NCBI RefSeq assembly: GCF_000014585.1 | Contig: NC_008319.1 | Location: 744,001 to 808,000 of the forward strand | DNA from: Synechococcus sp. CC9311 | GTDB taxonomy: Bacteria; Cyanobacteriota; Cyanobacteriia; PCC-6307; Cyanobiaceae | DNA length: 64,000 bases | Direction: 5' to 3' | In this document: positions 28,132 through 35,518 of the stretch, in pieces | Numbering within the stretch: position 1 is the stretch's first letter | Layout of the letters: every line of letters starts with the position of its first letter | The notes under the pieces: generated by a model | Database searches by the model: none | Seen by the model: the letters and a program-made list of their open reading frames with translations, nothing else | What the model was told of the DNA's origin: nothing | Translations under genes and position numbers: made by a program

Positions 28132-28424
28132 TCCGCACCACGCTCACCGCCGCAGCACTCACCCTCGGCGCACTGGCTGTTCCAGCCATGGCTGAGATCG
28201 TTCCTGCCAAATGCACGCTGATCCGTTACGGCGGCATAAACACTCCTCCAGAAACCTTTGACTGTGATTTCCGTCAGAGCGGCGGCAATGTTCAGGTCTG
28301 GTCTGATCGCTGGGAATTTAATTTCCTCGCTAAGAATCAGGGCGTGACCTACATCAGGATTAACGCTCAGCCGCTGGTCTTTACCAGGACTGGGAGGTAC
28401 AGCCTGCGTGTGGAGCAGAACTGA
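28128..28424 (+). CDS. Small secreted hypothetical protein
   Basis: A 98-residue protein with a signal peptide (MIRTTLTAAALTLGALAVPA, cleavage near AMAE) and a mature beta-rich domain with two cysteines (KCTLIRY and DCDFRQ). A paralogue of 116 residues lies inverted at 32558-32908, with the same CDF(R/T)Q.GGNV core. Coupled to the upstream secreted protein. Confidence 0.65.
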   Translation: MIRTTLTAAALTLGALAVPAMAEIVPAKCTLIRYGGINTPPETFDCDFRQSGGNVQVWSDRWEFNFLAKNQGVTYIRINAQPLVFTRTGRYSLRVEQN

Positions 28425-28629
28425 CCTCCAGTGCAGCTTCAGCATCCATACGGTCAACAGTCATTCCAGCCAGCATCTGATGGCTCCAAGAGTGCATGTG
28501 AGTAAGCAGCAATCGCATCCCCGCAGCTACGGCTTCGGGGTTTTTGCTGTCCATCACAGCTAGATAAACCTCTTCTGCACAATCCAGCTCAAAGATGCCT
28601 TGCAAGGCGACGCGTTCAGCGTGGAGCAT
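28381..28629 (-). CDS. Small hypothetical protein antisense to the cassette end
   Basis: An 82-residue ORF with a helical, acidic composition (FELDCAEEVYLAVMDSKNPE) overlapping the 3' end of the secreted-protein gene by 44 bp. The segment MTVDRMDAEAALEVSSA is preserved in the inverted copy near 32495-32565, where the N-terminal part is replaced by another repeat. Conservation in both copies suggests it is, or was, coding. Confidence 0.45.
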   Translation of the reverse strand: MLHAERVALQGIFELDCAEEVYLAVMDSKNPEAVAAGMRLLLTHMHSWSHQMLAGMTVDRMDAEAALEVSSAPHAGCTSQSW

Positions 28630-28710
28630 GTTTGTTGGTGAGTCTTCTCAAGGTTATTCAGAGCTGGCGATCACTTCCGACCAAGGATTTCACTTCACTT
28701 CAATGCATCA

Positions 28711-28895
28711 GGATCACCAGCAAAGCTGAAACTACCCACTGCAATAGACAAAAGAAAACCCCGCCAAAGGCAGGGTCTCTCGGCTTCTCGTTGGGCGTGT
28801 TGCCTAGTTTCCACTCCGTGAAGAAGCCTTCCTCACAAATGAATAATGGCTCAGAAATCATGCTGAGCAAGCCCCTACGTATCAGTTGGTTGACT
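28711..28895. repeat. Dispersed repeat with terminator-like hairpin, copy A
   Basis: Matches 41435-41630 in inverted orientation, including the ACCCCGCCAAAGGCAGGGT hairpin, the segment encoding FFTEWKLGNT on the minus strand and the block reading RISWLT on the plus strand. Both copies sit next to a Yfr1-motif element. Confidence 0.7.
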
Positions 28896-28934
28896 GTTCT
28901 GCGGTATTTCCTCAGCATGTGCTTGGTCAATTCC

Positions 28935-28992
28935 CTAAAAGGTTTGACTCCTCACACCCCCCGAAGAAGGTTTTGTCGCCTTCTTTTTTTAT
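28935..28992 (+). ncRNA. Yfr1-motif small RNA-like element, copy 1
   Basis: Contains the exact 11-nt ACTCCTCACAC (28947-28957), the ultraconserved unpaired motif of the cyanobacterial sRNA Yfr1, followed by a terminator hairpin (AGAAGG / CCTTCT and seven T). The usual 5' stem of Yfr1 is not obvious. A second copy is at 41350-41412 on the minus strand. Expression is inferred, not shown. Confidence 0.5.
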
Positions 28993-29057
28993 GCCTTAAC
29001 TCATCCTTTCGAGTGAATGGGTCTCAATCCAATGAGCAATCTCGCCAAAATGCGCTG

Positions 29058-29324
29058 ATGTGGCAGCAGCAGCCTGATTACGCCCGATACAAGGAGAAGC
29101 TCAACGGTGAAGGCTGGCTGGTCAACAGACAGGAGGGGATGCTCATCCAGATCAAGCCCGACACACCAACGCAACATGCTCAGTTCGTTCTGGTGAGCTA
29201 TTACCGCTTGTCAGCACGGCTTGGGAAACCCATCAGGCAGCAGCGGATGCTCAGACACCTAGGCATCGAGATGTGGATCAACCTGCAGAAGATCGGTTGG
29301 CAACGCTGCACGCTGCCTAACTGA
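29058..29324 (+). CDS. Small hypothetical protein (88 aa)
   Basis: Starts MWQQQPDYARYKEKLNGEGW; basic, with a helical C-terminus (LGIEMWINLQKIGWQ). The longer open frame back to 28632 runs through repeats and the RNA-like element and is rejected. Fragments of this gene (QQQPD, GESWLVNRQ) recur in decayed form at 33130-33240 on the minus strand. Confidence 0.5.
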   Translation: MWQQQPDYARYKEKLNGEGWLVNRQEGMLIQIKPDTPTQHAQFVLVSYYRLSARLGKPIRQQRMLRHLGIEMWINLQKIGWQRCTLPN

Positions 29325-29334
29325 TTACCCGTTC

Positions 29335-29404
29335 GGGGGATAGGTCAGCAGCGAAGACCACTCGAATGGGGGATTCGGATTCGTTGTGTTTCAGCGATGG
29401 TGAA
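29335..29404 (+). repeat. About 70-bp dispersed repeat, copy 1
   Basis: Matches the reverse complement of 36985-37056 with few differences (GGATAGGTCAGCAGCGAAGA then GGGGGATTCGGATTCG). A more diverged relative follows the small-ORF copy at 26880-26975. The GATTCGAATCC-like core resembles a tRNA T-arm. Confidence 0.7.
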
Positions 29405-29518
29405 TACATCGAGGGGATGCCCCCTAGACAACACCTGAATCAAATGAAACTTTCTACTTTTGTCGCTATTGATCTCTCGCCCAAAATTACTTAGTAAATG
29501 CTCAGGAAGAATTTAATT

Positions 29519-29641
29519 ATGATTGAAACACTACTCGGAATTGACAGAGTCGAGTTCAACCGATTTGTCATTTCCACAACTATCTGCGTCTCAGGCTGCA
29601 TCATACTAATAAAACTATTCAGCAAAACTACTGACTCCTAA
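29519..29641 (+). CDS. Membrane micropeptide (40 aa), first of a coupled pair
   Basis: MIETLLGIDRVEFNRFVIST followed by one hydrophobic helix and a short polar tail. A good ribosome binding site (AGGAAG) precedes the ATG. Its stop overlaps the next start (TAATG). Confidence 0.5.
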   Translation: MIETLLGIDRVEFNRFVISTTICVSGCIILIKLFSKTTDS

Positions 29642-29823
29642 TGAACAAAAACCACGACGTCCATCCAGCACTGATGGTTTCCTTCATTTTAATTCTGGGA
29701 CTTACTGTCGGTACTGCAGTGGCAATGGAAAAGTTTGGATTCGCGATGGGCTTAGATACTACCGAACTCGAAATGGAGGATCTAATACCCGGTCGTTCAG
29801 ACTTACTGCAACCTCGAAATTGA
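29641..29823 (+). CDS. Membrane micropeptide (60 aa), second of a coupled pair
   Basis: One TM helix (ALMVSFILILGLTVGTAVA) followed by an acidic cytosolic or lumenal tail (TTELEMEDLIPG). Start overlaps the preceding stop (TAATG), which supports both as real genes. Function unknown. Confidence 0.5.
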   Translation: MNKNHDVHPALMVSFILILGLTVGTAVAMEKFGFAMGLDTTELEMEDLIPGRSDLLQPRN

Positions 29824-29844
29824 AGCCAAATAGGTGGCTGCGAT

Positions 29845-29897
29845 TATCGCTATCGATCTCACGGCTGAATATTCACCAGCACCGCCAAGAGCGGGGG
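29845..29897. repeat. Dispersed about 50-bp repeat with GC-rich hairpin, copy 1
   Basis: CGCTATCGATCTCACGGCTG, then AATATTCACC and a CCGCCAAGAGCGGGG hairpin. Related copies lie at 30560-30610 (same orientation) and 36507-36565 (opposite orientation). Confidence 0.6.
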
Positions 29898-29952
29898 TTG
29901 TGTATTGCTTACTGAATAGCAGCAAAGCTGAAACTGCCTTACCTGAACGTTT

Positions 29953-30408
29953 TCACCGGCAGAGCTGAAAGCGAACAATGCTGCGAGTCAGCCCTTTTTC
30001 AGACCAGTTGGGCATCACCCTCCAAGGGGTGTGCACCGTAAGCATGTCGCCGTCGATCGTGAAAAATCGGGTTTGTTCGGTACCAACCCACTCGGGGTTC
30101 CAGGCCACATCTACCTCGGTGATCCAGCGGTCACTCTCGAGGCGGTAGATGCCGGTGTAGGCGATCATGCTGCTCAACAGGGCCGATCGCTCTTCGGCAT
30201 TAGAACCCGGTTTGCGCCCCTCTGCCGAGAGCATGAAGGAGAGACGGCCTTCCGGAGTGAAGATCACATAGCCAGTGGGCTGATCGCCCATCGGTGCGAA
30301 TGTGTCGCTGCTGGACTGTTGTTCGACGTCGTAGCTCAACAGCTGCCAGGCGCCATGAACGGAGGGGGAAGTAATGGCTTGAGTGGACTGAACCGAACTG
30401 AGGGTCAC
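29953..30408 (-). CDS. Lipocalin-like domain protein
   Basis: A 151-residue beta-barrel protein of the lipocalin_5 type: HGAWQLLSYDVE near the N-terminus, PTGYVIFTPEGRLSFML, and a later ITEVDVAWNPEWVGTEQ. No clear signal peptide. Ligand unknown. Its base composition is closer to the core genome than its neighbours. Confidence 0.75.
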   Translation of the reverse strand: MTLSSVQSTQAITSPSVHGAWQLLSYDVEQQSSSDTFAPMGDQPTGYVIFTPEGRLSFMLSAEGRKPGSNAEERSALLSSMIAYTGIYRLESDRWITEVDVAWNPEWVGTEQTRFFTIDGDMLTVHTPWRVMPNWSEKGLTRSIVRFQLCR

Positions 30409-30559
30409 AACTAAGCCTGTTTCTGTGCGGCAACCTACCGATTGTTATCGAGCTTCGCGAGCCTCAATCGAGGTATTCCTGAGCAATTAATGCCATGGAA
30501 TGGCGATCCGGTAACAACAGCAACGAAATCAATCATGGGCCGGAGCCCGGAAGGGCGCT

Positions 30560-30610
30560 GATACATAGCTATCAACCTCACGACTGAATATTCACTAGCC
30601 CCGCCACGAG
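30560..30610. repeat. Dispersed about 50-bp repeat with GC-rich hairpin, copy 2
   Basis: AGCTATCAACCTCACGACTG, then AATATTCACT and CCACGAGCGTGG followed by six T, so this copy can act as a plus-strand terminator. Confidence 0.6.
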
Positions 30611-30755
30611 CGTGGTTTTTTATTTTCTTGGCTTACTCGAATGACTGCACGACTAACAGGATCACTAATAGGAGTCAGAACTAATCCCTCAGGGATTAAT
30701 ATATAATGTACAAAGATCTCTTTGGTTATTTGCTCAATATCAAGGTTGATGGATT

Positions 30756-30992
30756 ATGGCAAGAGCTACTGCATTCGAGACCAGAGTTTCAGCAGATCTT
30801 AAAGTTCGCTTTGGTGGTGCAAGTACAACAGCACAACGCAAAGAAGTTCAACAGCTGCCTGTGATCAATGCTTTAACAGCATCACCAAGTAATCGGGACG
30901 TACGGGTGCACGATTGCTGCTATAAGAATTCACCCGATAGTCTTGATCCCGGTAAAAAAAAGGCGGCAGTTAGGGCTGTTCCAGCAGGGTAA
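30756..30992 (+). pseudogene. Orphan C-terminal fragment of a beta-barrel surface protein
   Basis: The 78-codon frame contains SADLKVRFGGASTTAQRKEV and the TASPSNRDVRV element. These match the 3' part of the barrel gene at 35519-36414 (NADLRLRFGG, TATPSNRDVRV), but no barrel precedes them here. It is therefore most likely the relic of a deleted paralogue rather than an independent gene. Confidence 0.5.
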
Positions 30993-31002
30993 TTGCATCA
31001 TT

Positions 31003-31050
31003 CACGCTCAGTCGTTTGCTTCGATGCAGGACTCGATCCCATGTCTGCGT
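31003..31050 (+). repeat. 48-bp dispersed repeat, copy 2
   Basis: Identical to 24698-24745. It lies directly after the orphan barrel fragment. Confidence 0.8.
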
Positions 31051-31256
31051 CGGTAATGTCCTTAGCTGAAATCCTTATTTTCGCGATCTCGTTTTATCTA
31101 TTTTCTGCCAAATCGTGCCAGCCGTTGGATGGCATTCATACGTTTCATTTGTCAGATTACTAGCAAATTGCTCTTTCAATTAAAGGGGCAACGATTTTTA
31201 AATGTGTGCGGTAGGGGCTTTCCAAGCGGTTGCCCAAATTTATATATGCCACTATC

Positions 31257-31754
31257 ATGATCAAATCTTGTTTCATTAATACTCAAATGGTCAAGGTAAT
31301 AAAAACCTTATTCTATGCATCTCTTTTGTCTCTAATATATAACAATATTGCTTACTCCTCTCCGGCTCCTCGGATCCGATGGGGCAATGAAGAAGATACT
31401 ATTGTCCAGTATATCAATGCCGCCGATAAACTTTGGCAAACTGGCAACTGTATGGCAAATGCTGGCATGACAAGATACTTGTCAGACGAATTCCATGGAA
31501 CTTGGACTTCAGGTGAGCGATATAACAAATCAACAGCTTTGGAGACTGGTGCCAACAAAGATTGCGTTCTTGGTGATGTCAAAGTCAAGTTCTTTGGCGA
31601 GAATGTCGCTATCGCCTATGGAAGCGAAAGTTATATGTCCAAAGAAATTCCATCCAAAAAAACCTGCTTAGCATGGACCGATACATGGCTTAAATATGAT
31701 GGACGTTGGCAGATAATTGCCGCCCAAGACAATGTAGTCCCTTGCGTTCAATAG
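31257..31754 (+). CDS. Secreted NTF2-like (SnoaL/DUF4440-type) protein
   Basis: A protein of about 165 residues with an N-terminal hydrophobic signal (VIKTLFYASLLSLIYNNIA) and a mature domain typical of the NTF2-like fold (IVQYINAADKLWQTG, CLAWTDTWLKYDGRWQIIA). The ATG at 31257 is taken; a further ATG at 31287 also gives a signal peptide. Three cysteines may form disulfides. Binding partner unknown. Confidence 0.65.
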   Translation: MIKSCFINTQMVKVIKTLFYASLLSLIYNNIAYSSPAPRIRWGNEEDTIVQYINAADKLWQTGNCMANAGMTRYLSDEFHGTWTSGERYNKSTALETGANKDCVLGDVKVKFFGENVAIAYGSESYMSKEIPSKKTCLAWTDTWLKYDGRWQIIAAQDNVVPCVQ

Positions 31755-32343
31755 TTGCTGTATACAGGATTAATGCAAATCGAGGGAAAATCCTTGCTTG
31801 TCGAAATCTTAAAGCTAGGCAAATATCTGTAATTCATTCGCTCTTGACTCGTTTTGACAACAGCTCACGCGGAAACATGTGACGCCAAGGCTCCAGGGCA
31901 ATAAAAACCTCGCTTGTGGCGGGGAGCTAATCAACGGCACTGAGGAAGATTTCGTGTCGGGAGGGTTCAGCCAACACCCACAGAGCCAAAAAAAAGGAAG
32001 GCCCACCAGACCTCCCTCACGACGACGCGCCCCCCAAGGACCACCACATCCTTGGATTGAAATGAGTTTTATGTATCCGCACGAACTCTTTTGTAGGAAC
32101 AGGCACCGAATTATTGCTAGGTCAGCAATCCATAAAAAAGGAGGGTCTTTGACAACCCTCACCCCTTCCGTGGATTCCCGTGTGAGGACTAAGGTGAGTT
32201 TTATGTATCCGCACGAACTCTTTTGTGGGGATGGACACCTGTCACGGTTCTGGTGATTCGAGTCCCCATGTCGCAGAGACCCACTTTCTTCCATGACTCA
32301 GCAGGTTCTTCCACAAGGTTTCTTCCTCTACTCCACAAACGGG
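31755..32343. other. Intergenic region, 0.6 kb, with a direct repeat
   Basis: Contains a degenerate CTCGCTTGTGGCGGGG hairpin near 31905 and a 32-bp perfect direct repeat listed separately. ORFs on both strands lack coding character. Confidence 0.4.
32063..32226 (+). repeat. Two perfect 32-bp direct repeats, 132 bp apart
   Basis: Copies at 32063-32094 and 32195-32226, beginning TGAGTTTTATGTATCCGCAC. Flanking bases remain similar for a few positions (AAATGAG/AGGTGAG before; GGAACAGGCAC/GGGATGGACAC after). Confidence 0.85.
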
Positions 32344-32490
32344 CTAGAGACTCACACCCAGCTGCCAAGTCTTCAGCCTGACCCTCTCCTCTTCTACCAA
32401 TAAAGGGACCATCCATGTGGATTCGACTTCACCAGCCACATCCCTTCCAAGCTGTTCAATAGCGAGAACTAGCCAAGACTTGTAGCCATC
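32344..32490 (-). pseudogene. Small repeat-family ORF, copy 3 (truncated)
   Basis: On the minus strand it reads YKSWLVLAIEQLGRDVAGEV, then STWMVPLLVEEERVRLKTWQ and LGVSL stop. The N-terminal part is missing, joined to the inverted secreted-protein cassette instead. Confidence 0.55.
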
Positions 32491-32557
32491 AGATGTTGGC
32501 TGCAATGACTGTTGACCGTATGGATGCTGAAGCTGCCCTAGAGGTCAGTTCTGCCTA

Positions 32558-32908
32558 TCAATAACCACCGGGCTCGTTGGGCTTTTCGCCTGACTCAAAG
32601 ACGGTCAATGTGTACTGGCCTTCGCGGGTGAAGCGCTTGAAATCCTCGAAGTTTTGCCGCTCGTAGGTAGAGCCGTTTTCGGCAGCAGGGAAGGCGAAAG
32701 CCCAGCGGGGGCTGTCGACGTAGACGTTGCCGCGGAGCTGGGTGAAATCGCAGCGGAACTGCTCCGGAGGCATTGCGTCGTCATGACGCGAGAGCACGCA
32801 TAGGGCTCCCTTCACAGTGTCGGCCATGGCAACGGGCGGATCGATTGGCTCACTGACTGCAAAGAGTGCAGCGACTGAAGCGAGGGCGGTGAGTGTGGTG
32901 CGAATCAT
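32558..32908 (-). CDS. Small secreted hypothetical protein, paralogue of 28128-28424
   Basis: A 116-residue protein with the same MIRTTLTA signal-peptide start, a mature CVLSRHDD / CDFTQLRGNVYV core and a C-terminal extension. Its ATG overlaps the stop of a decayed copy of the Cys-rich gene upstream (ATGA), mirroring the arrangement at 27514-28424. It is the surviving gene of the inverted cassette copy. Confidence 0.6.
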   Translation of the reverse strand: MIRTTLTALASVAALFAVSEPIDPPVAMADTVKGALCVLSRHDDAMPPEQFRCDFTQLRGNVYVDSPRWAFAFPAAENGSTYERQNFEDFKRFTREGQYTLTVFESGEKPNEPGGY

Positions 32909-33240
32909 TTCTTCTGAGGGTCGGCGGTCAACTTGGTGCGTTCCTGCTCTGCCATCGCAGGATTAGCCACAGCCCATGCTTTTGTCGCAGGGTTTGCTTC
33001 TAAATAGGCTTTCCAGTCGCACTCAAAAGGAACGAGCTTGGCATCGCATTTAGGTCGCTTCGCTTCTGCTTCAGCTGCTTTCCATCAGGGCTTGGCATGT
33101 TCACAGCTGGAGTTCCAACCAATCTTCGGCATGAGCATTTCTTCTTGCCTGTTGACCAGCCAGCTTTCACCGCTGAGTTTCTCCTTGTGTAGGGCTTAAT
33201 CAGGCTGCTGCTGCCACATGAATGCAGTTTGGCGAGATTA
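32905..33240 (-). pseudogene. Decayed, rearranged copy of the secreted-protein cassette
   Basis: Holds the last roughly 80 codons of a Cys-rich protein like 27514-28131 (GWNSSCEHAKP then an in-frame TGA, later AMAEQERTKLTADPQKK). These are joined upstream to a fragment of the 88-residue gene (QQQPD, GESWLVNRQ) that lies downstream in the intact copy. The order shows duplication, inversion and internal rearrangement. Confidence 0.6.
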
Positions 33241-33241
33241 C

Positions 33242-33754
33242 CTATTGGGGTGAGAGCCACTCAGACTTGACCTGAAACGTCAAAACTCCCACGTCATCTC
33301 CCTCGTCTCCCTGTGTGATGGCGACACAAGCCAAACAACCATCTTCAAAAGCTTCCCTCGACTTACTGGCGAACTTCGCAGCGTCGTCATGGGACCAACA
33401 AGCCAGCCCTCTTTCATCTCTTTCTTTCACATAGGAGTCCCACACCTCAGCGAACTCCTCACCGTCAGGGCCGTTAAGGAGCTCATTGACGGCTTCTTCG
33501 GCTCCTACCTCCTTGTGTCTCGCCATAAAAGCTCTCATCAAAGGATGGTCGATGACACGTGAAGTGGTGATGACTCCCGTCACTCCACGAATAGTCGTAG
33601 CAATGACTCGCTTTGGGTCTTTCCGAGTGTCGATAACCATCACTGGACAACCCAAGTCCCAGCTATCTCTCATAATCAGCTCTCTCGCTGACTGAGCTAG
33701 CTGACCCTTCAGCTCGTTGATGAGGGTGCTGACGAGAGTGGTCGGATCTGCCAT
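33242..33754 (-). CDS. Hypothetical cytosolic protein
   Basis: A 170-residue protein starting MADPTTLVSTLINELKGQLA. It has mixed alpha/beta character, with CPVMVIDTRKDPKRVIATTI and a C-terminal ACVAITQGDEGDDVGVLTF. The ATG at 33754 is preferred because the longer frame runs across the divergent secreted-protein gene. No domain recognised. Confidence 0.55.
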   Translation of the reverse strand: MADPTTLVSTLINELKGQLAQSARELIMRDSWDLGCPVMVIDTRKDPKRVIATTIRGVTGVITTSRVIDHPLMRAFMARHKEVGAEEAVNELLNGPDGEEFAEVWDSYVKERDERGLACWSHDDAAKFASKSREAFEDGCLACVAITQGDEGDDVGVLTFQVKSEWLSPQ

Positions 33755-33812
33755 CTGACTCGGTTGTCGATCAAGGGTAATTCGAACAGGATGATGAAAA
33801 ATAAAGGCTCCT

Positions 33813-34355
33813 GTGTCGATAATTCTTTCCCCAAGGTGGTTCTTCGGAGGTCCACTCTTCGCACTGCTGTTCACAATGCTGGGATTAGCACCTGCCAATT
33901 CACAAAGCATTGATTTCAGCAGTCGTGAACTGGAGCAAGGCATAGCCCTCGAAAGGGCCATCAATGCCCAGCGTGTTCGCGTAGGGATGCCAGTACTGAA
34001 ACCACTCAATAAAGACCTTCAGAGATTGCAACTGTCCTACAGCGCTGCTGTTCTCAACGAGCTATTGGATCGCGCCAACTGCGATCACGACTACAGCGCC
34101 TTCCAAACTTTGCAAAACCAGGTCTCAAAAGCACCAGCAAAGATTGCCACCGCCTTTCCAGCCAGCGAGGTGATTGGATGCCCTATTAATTCCCGCGCCT
34201 GGAGCATACAGTCGATGATGAGCCGCTGGAATCAATCCCCTCGTCACCACCAGATCCTCTTTAAGCGTCCCAACAGAAGCAACGTTGGATGCTCCGTGAA
34301 GTCTCGTGGAGGTTTTGTCGCATCAATCTGCACCCTCTGGACTCCCTATAATTAA
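33813..34355 (+). CDS. Secreted CAP/SCP-like protein
   Basis: A 180-residue protein with an N-terminal hydrophobic signal (FFGGPLFALLFTMLGLAPA). The mature part resembles the CAP (SCP/PR1) fold: an N-terminal helix with INAQRVRVGMPVLKPLNKDL, and a C-terminal block SPRHHQILFKRPNRSNVGCS followed by ICTLW. Start is GTG; an ATG at 33876 would truncate the signal. Divergent from the gene at 33242 across about 58 bp. Confidence 0.6.
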   Translation: MSIILSPRWFFGGPLFALLFTMLGLAPANSQSIDFSSRELEQGIALERAINAQRVRVGMPVLKPLNKDLQRLQLSYSAAVLNELLDRANCDHDYSAFQTLQNQVSKAPAKIATAFPASEVIGCPINSRAWSIQSMMSRWNQSPRHHQILFKRPNRSNVGCSVKSRGGFVASICTLWTPYN

Positions 34356-35003
34356 TACATCGACCGCTGTTTTTGAGTCAATGCCATTGTCCTCGTCTTA
34401 CGGCGGAGTTTTTTCTTATTTTTTCTTGTAAGATCATTCTTGATTTATAAATGCACTGCCCTATTGCTTGCATCGTTCTTACTGTTTACATGCAACGCTC
34501 AGGCAGATACGAAGCCAAAAGATCGCAGCATTAATTTTTTCGAACTTATGCTTTTAGGGCCGGTGTGTTAGTAGGGTCGATAAGTATCAATTGCATGTTA
34601 GCTGGACTTGAAGTCACTCCAGATGTGAAAATCAAAAGTTCAGTTGCTTCTCTTTGCATTGGTACCCTCATTGAGGCTGTCTATAAGGTTTCAGTTGTAT
34701 CAACTATATTGGCCATAAAGTGGATCAAAAAAGTTAATCTACAATGCTTCAAGCTAATTCCAGCTAAGTTTCAGCTAAGGCCATATACCCTGCCTAACGG
34801 CGTGGGCTTTTTACTTTTCTGTATAAGGCTGCTACCAATAGCAAGATTGGTTTCACTTTTGTAACACCACAAACACCAGAGGCGTTGACGCTGGCGCTAT
34901 AACCTTCTTGTAGCCATAACTACACCCAACGTTCACCTCACTTCTGTGAGGCGCAGACTCGCCAGGCCACGGAACGGGGACCTGGATTTCTGAGGAACCT
35001 CAA
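34356..35003. other. Intergenic region, 0.65 kb
   Basis: AT-rich. A hydrophobic 99-codon ORF at 34565-34864 has no family match and atypical codon use, so it is not called. The last 60 bp form the leader of the DUF4278 gene, with a GAGGA ribosome binding site. Confidence 0.4.
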
Positions 35004-35111
35004 ATGACTCTCACCTATCGTGGTAAGCAGTATGTCCAGCACAATGCTGCTGGCAATGATGCATCTAAGAAAGCACCATTGACATATCGCGGCGTGTCAT
35101 ACGCCAAGTGA
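35004..35111 (+). CDS. DUF4278 family micropeptide (35 aa)
   Basis: MTLTYRGKQYVQHNAAG and a second LTYRGVSY near the end: two copies of the L-x-YRG motif define DUF4278, a small protein family common in cyanobacteria and cyanophage. Preceded by GAGGA and followed by a terminator. Function unknown. Confidence 0.85.
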   Translation: MTLTYRGKQYVQHNAAGNDASKKAPLTYRGVSYAK

Positions 35112-35134
35112 TCTAAAGAGTTCACATCAATTAG

Positions 35135-35161
35135 CTCTCGCTTAACAGCGGGAGTTTTTTT
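35135..35161 (+). terminator. Rho-independent terminator after the DUF4278 gene
   Basis: Stem CTCTCGC / GCGGGAG with a six-base loop and a run of seven T. Confidence 0.75.
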
Positions 35162-35166
35162 GTTTC

Positions 35167-35445
35167 TTAATCGAACATCTCTAGCTGTTGTTCAGTTGCT
35201 GCATCAACGTAGTCACTATCATCAGATTGATAAGGAATGTCTAGCTCCCTACGCCCAAGAATCACTGCGCTGTAAGCGGACTCAAGCTTTGTGCATTCTT
35301 CAATCAGACGCCTGATCGATGATTCTCGATCTGAGATTTCATTGGCGAGGGCTGCACTGAACTGTGTCTCTTCCGATTGGTTCTGCAGCTCGTGCCTTGC
35401 TTGTGCTTCGGTTCCAGGCAAATAGAGATAAGCACTGGCCAACAT
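35167..35445 (-). CDS. Hypothetical helical protein (92 aa)
   Basis: Starts MLASAYLYLPGTEAQARHEL. Largely charged helix (SDRESSIRRLIEECTKLESA), possibly coiled coil. The ATG at 35445 avoids overlap with the barrel gene upstream; an in-frame non-ATG start at 35538 would overlap it by 20 bp. Confidence 0.45.
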   Translation of the reverse strand: MLASAYLYLPGTEAQARHELQNQSEETQFSAALANEISDRESSIRRLIEECTKLESAYSAVILGRRELDIPYQSDDSDYVDAATEQQLEMFD

Positions 35446-35518
35446 GACTCCAAGCAGTGGCTCTCTCCTACTCACACCACGTTCAACATCATTGACAAGA
35501 CTGGTCGCTGTCAATCCA

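Noticed and set aside
28632-29057. Upstream extension of the 88-residue gene to a 230-codon ORF
   Set aside because: The extra 142 codons run through a dispersed repeat, a terminator hairpin and the Yfr1-motif element, and have no protein character.
32063-32226. Possible CRISPR fragment
   Set aside because: Only two repeats, spacer of 100 bp, no cas genes and no dyad symmetry typical of CRISPR repeats.
34565-34864. 99-codon hydrophobic ORF
   Set aside because: Hydrophobicity comes from AT-rich codons; no ribosome binding site or recognised family.
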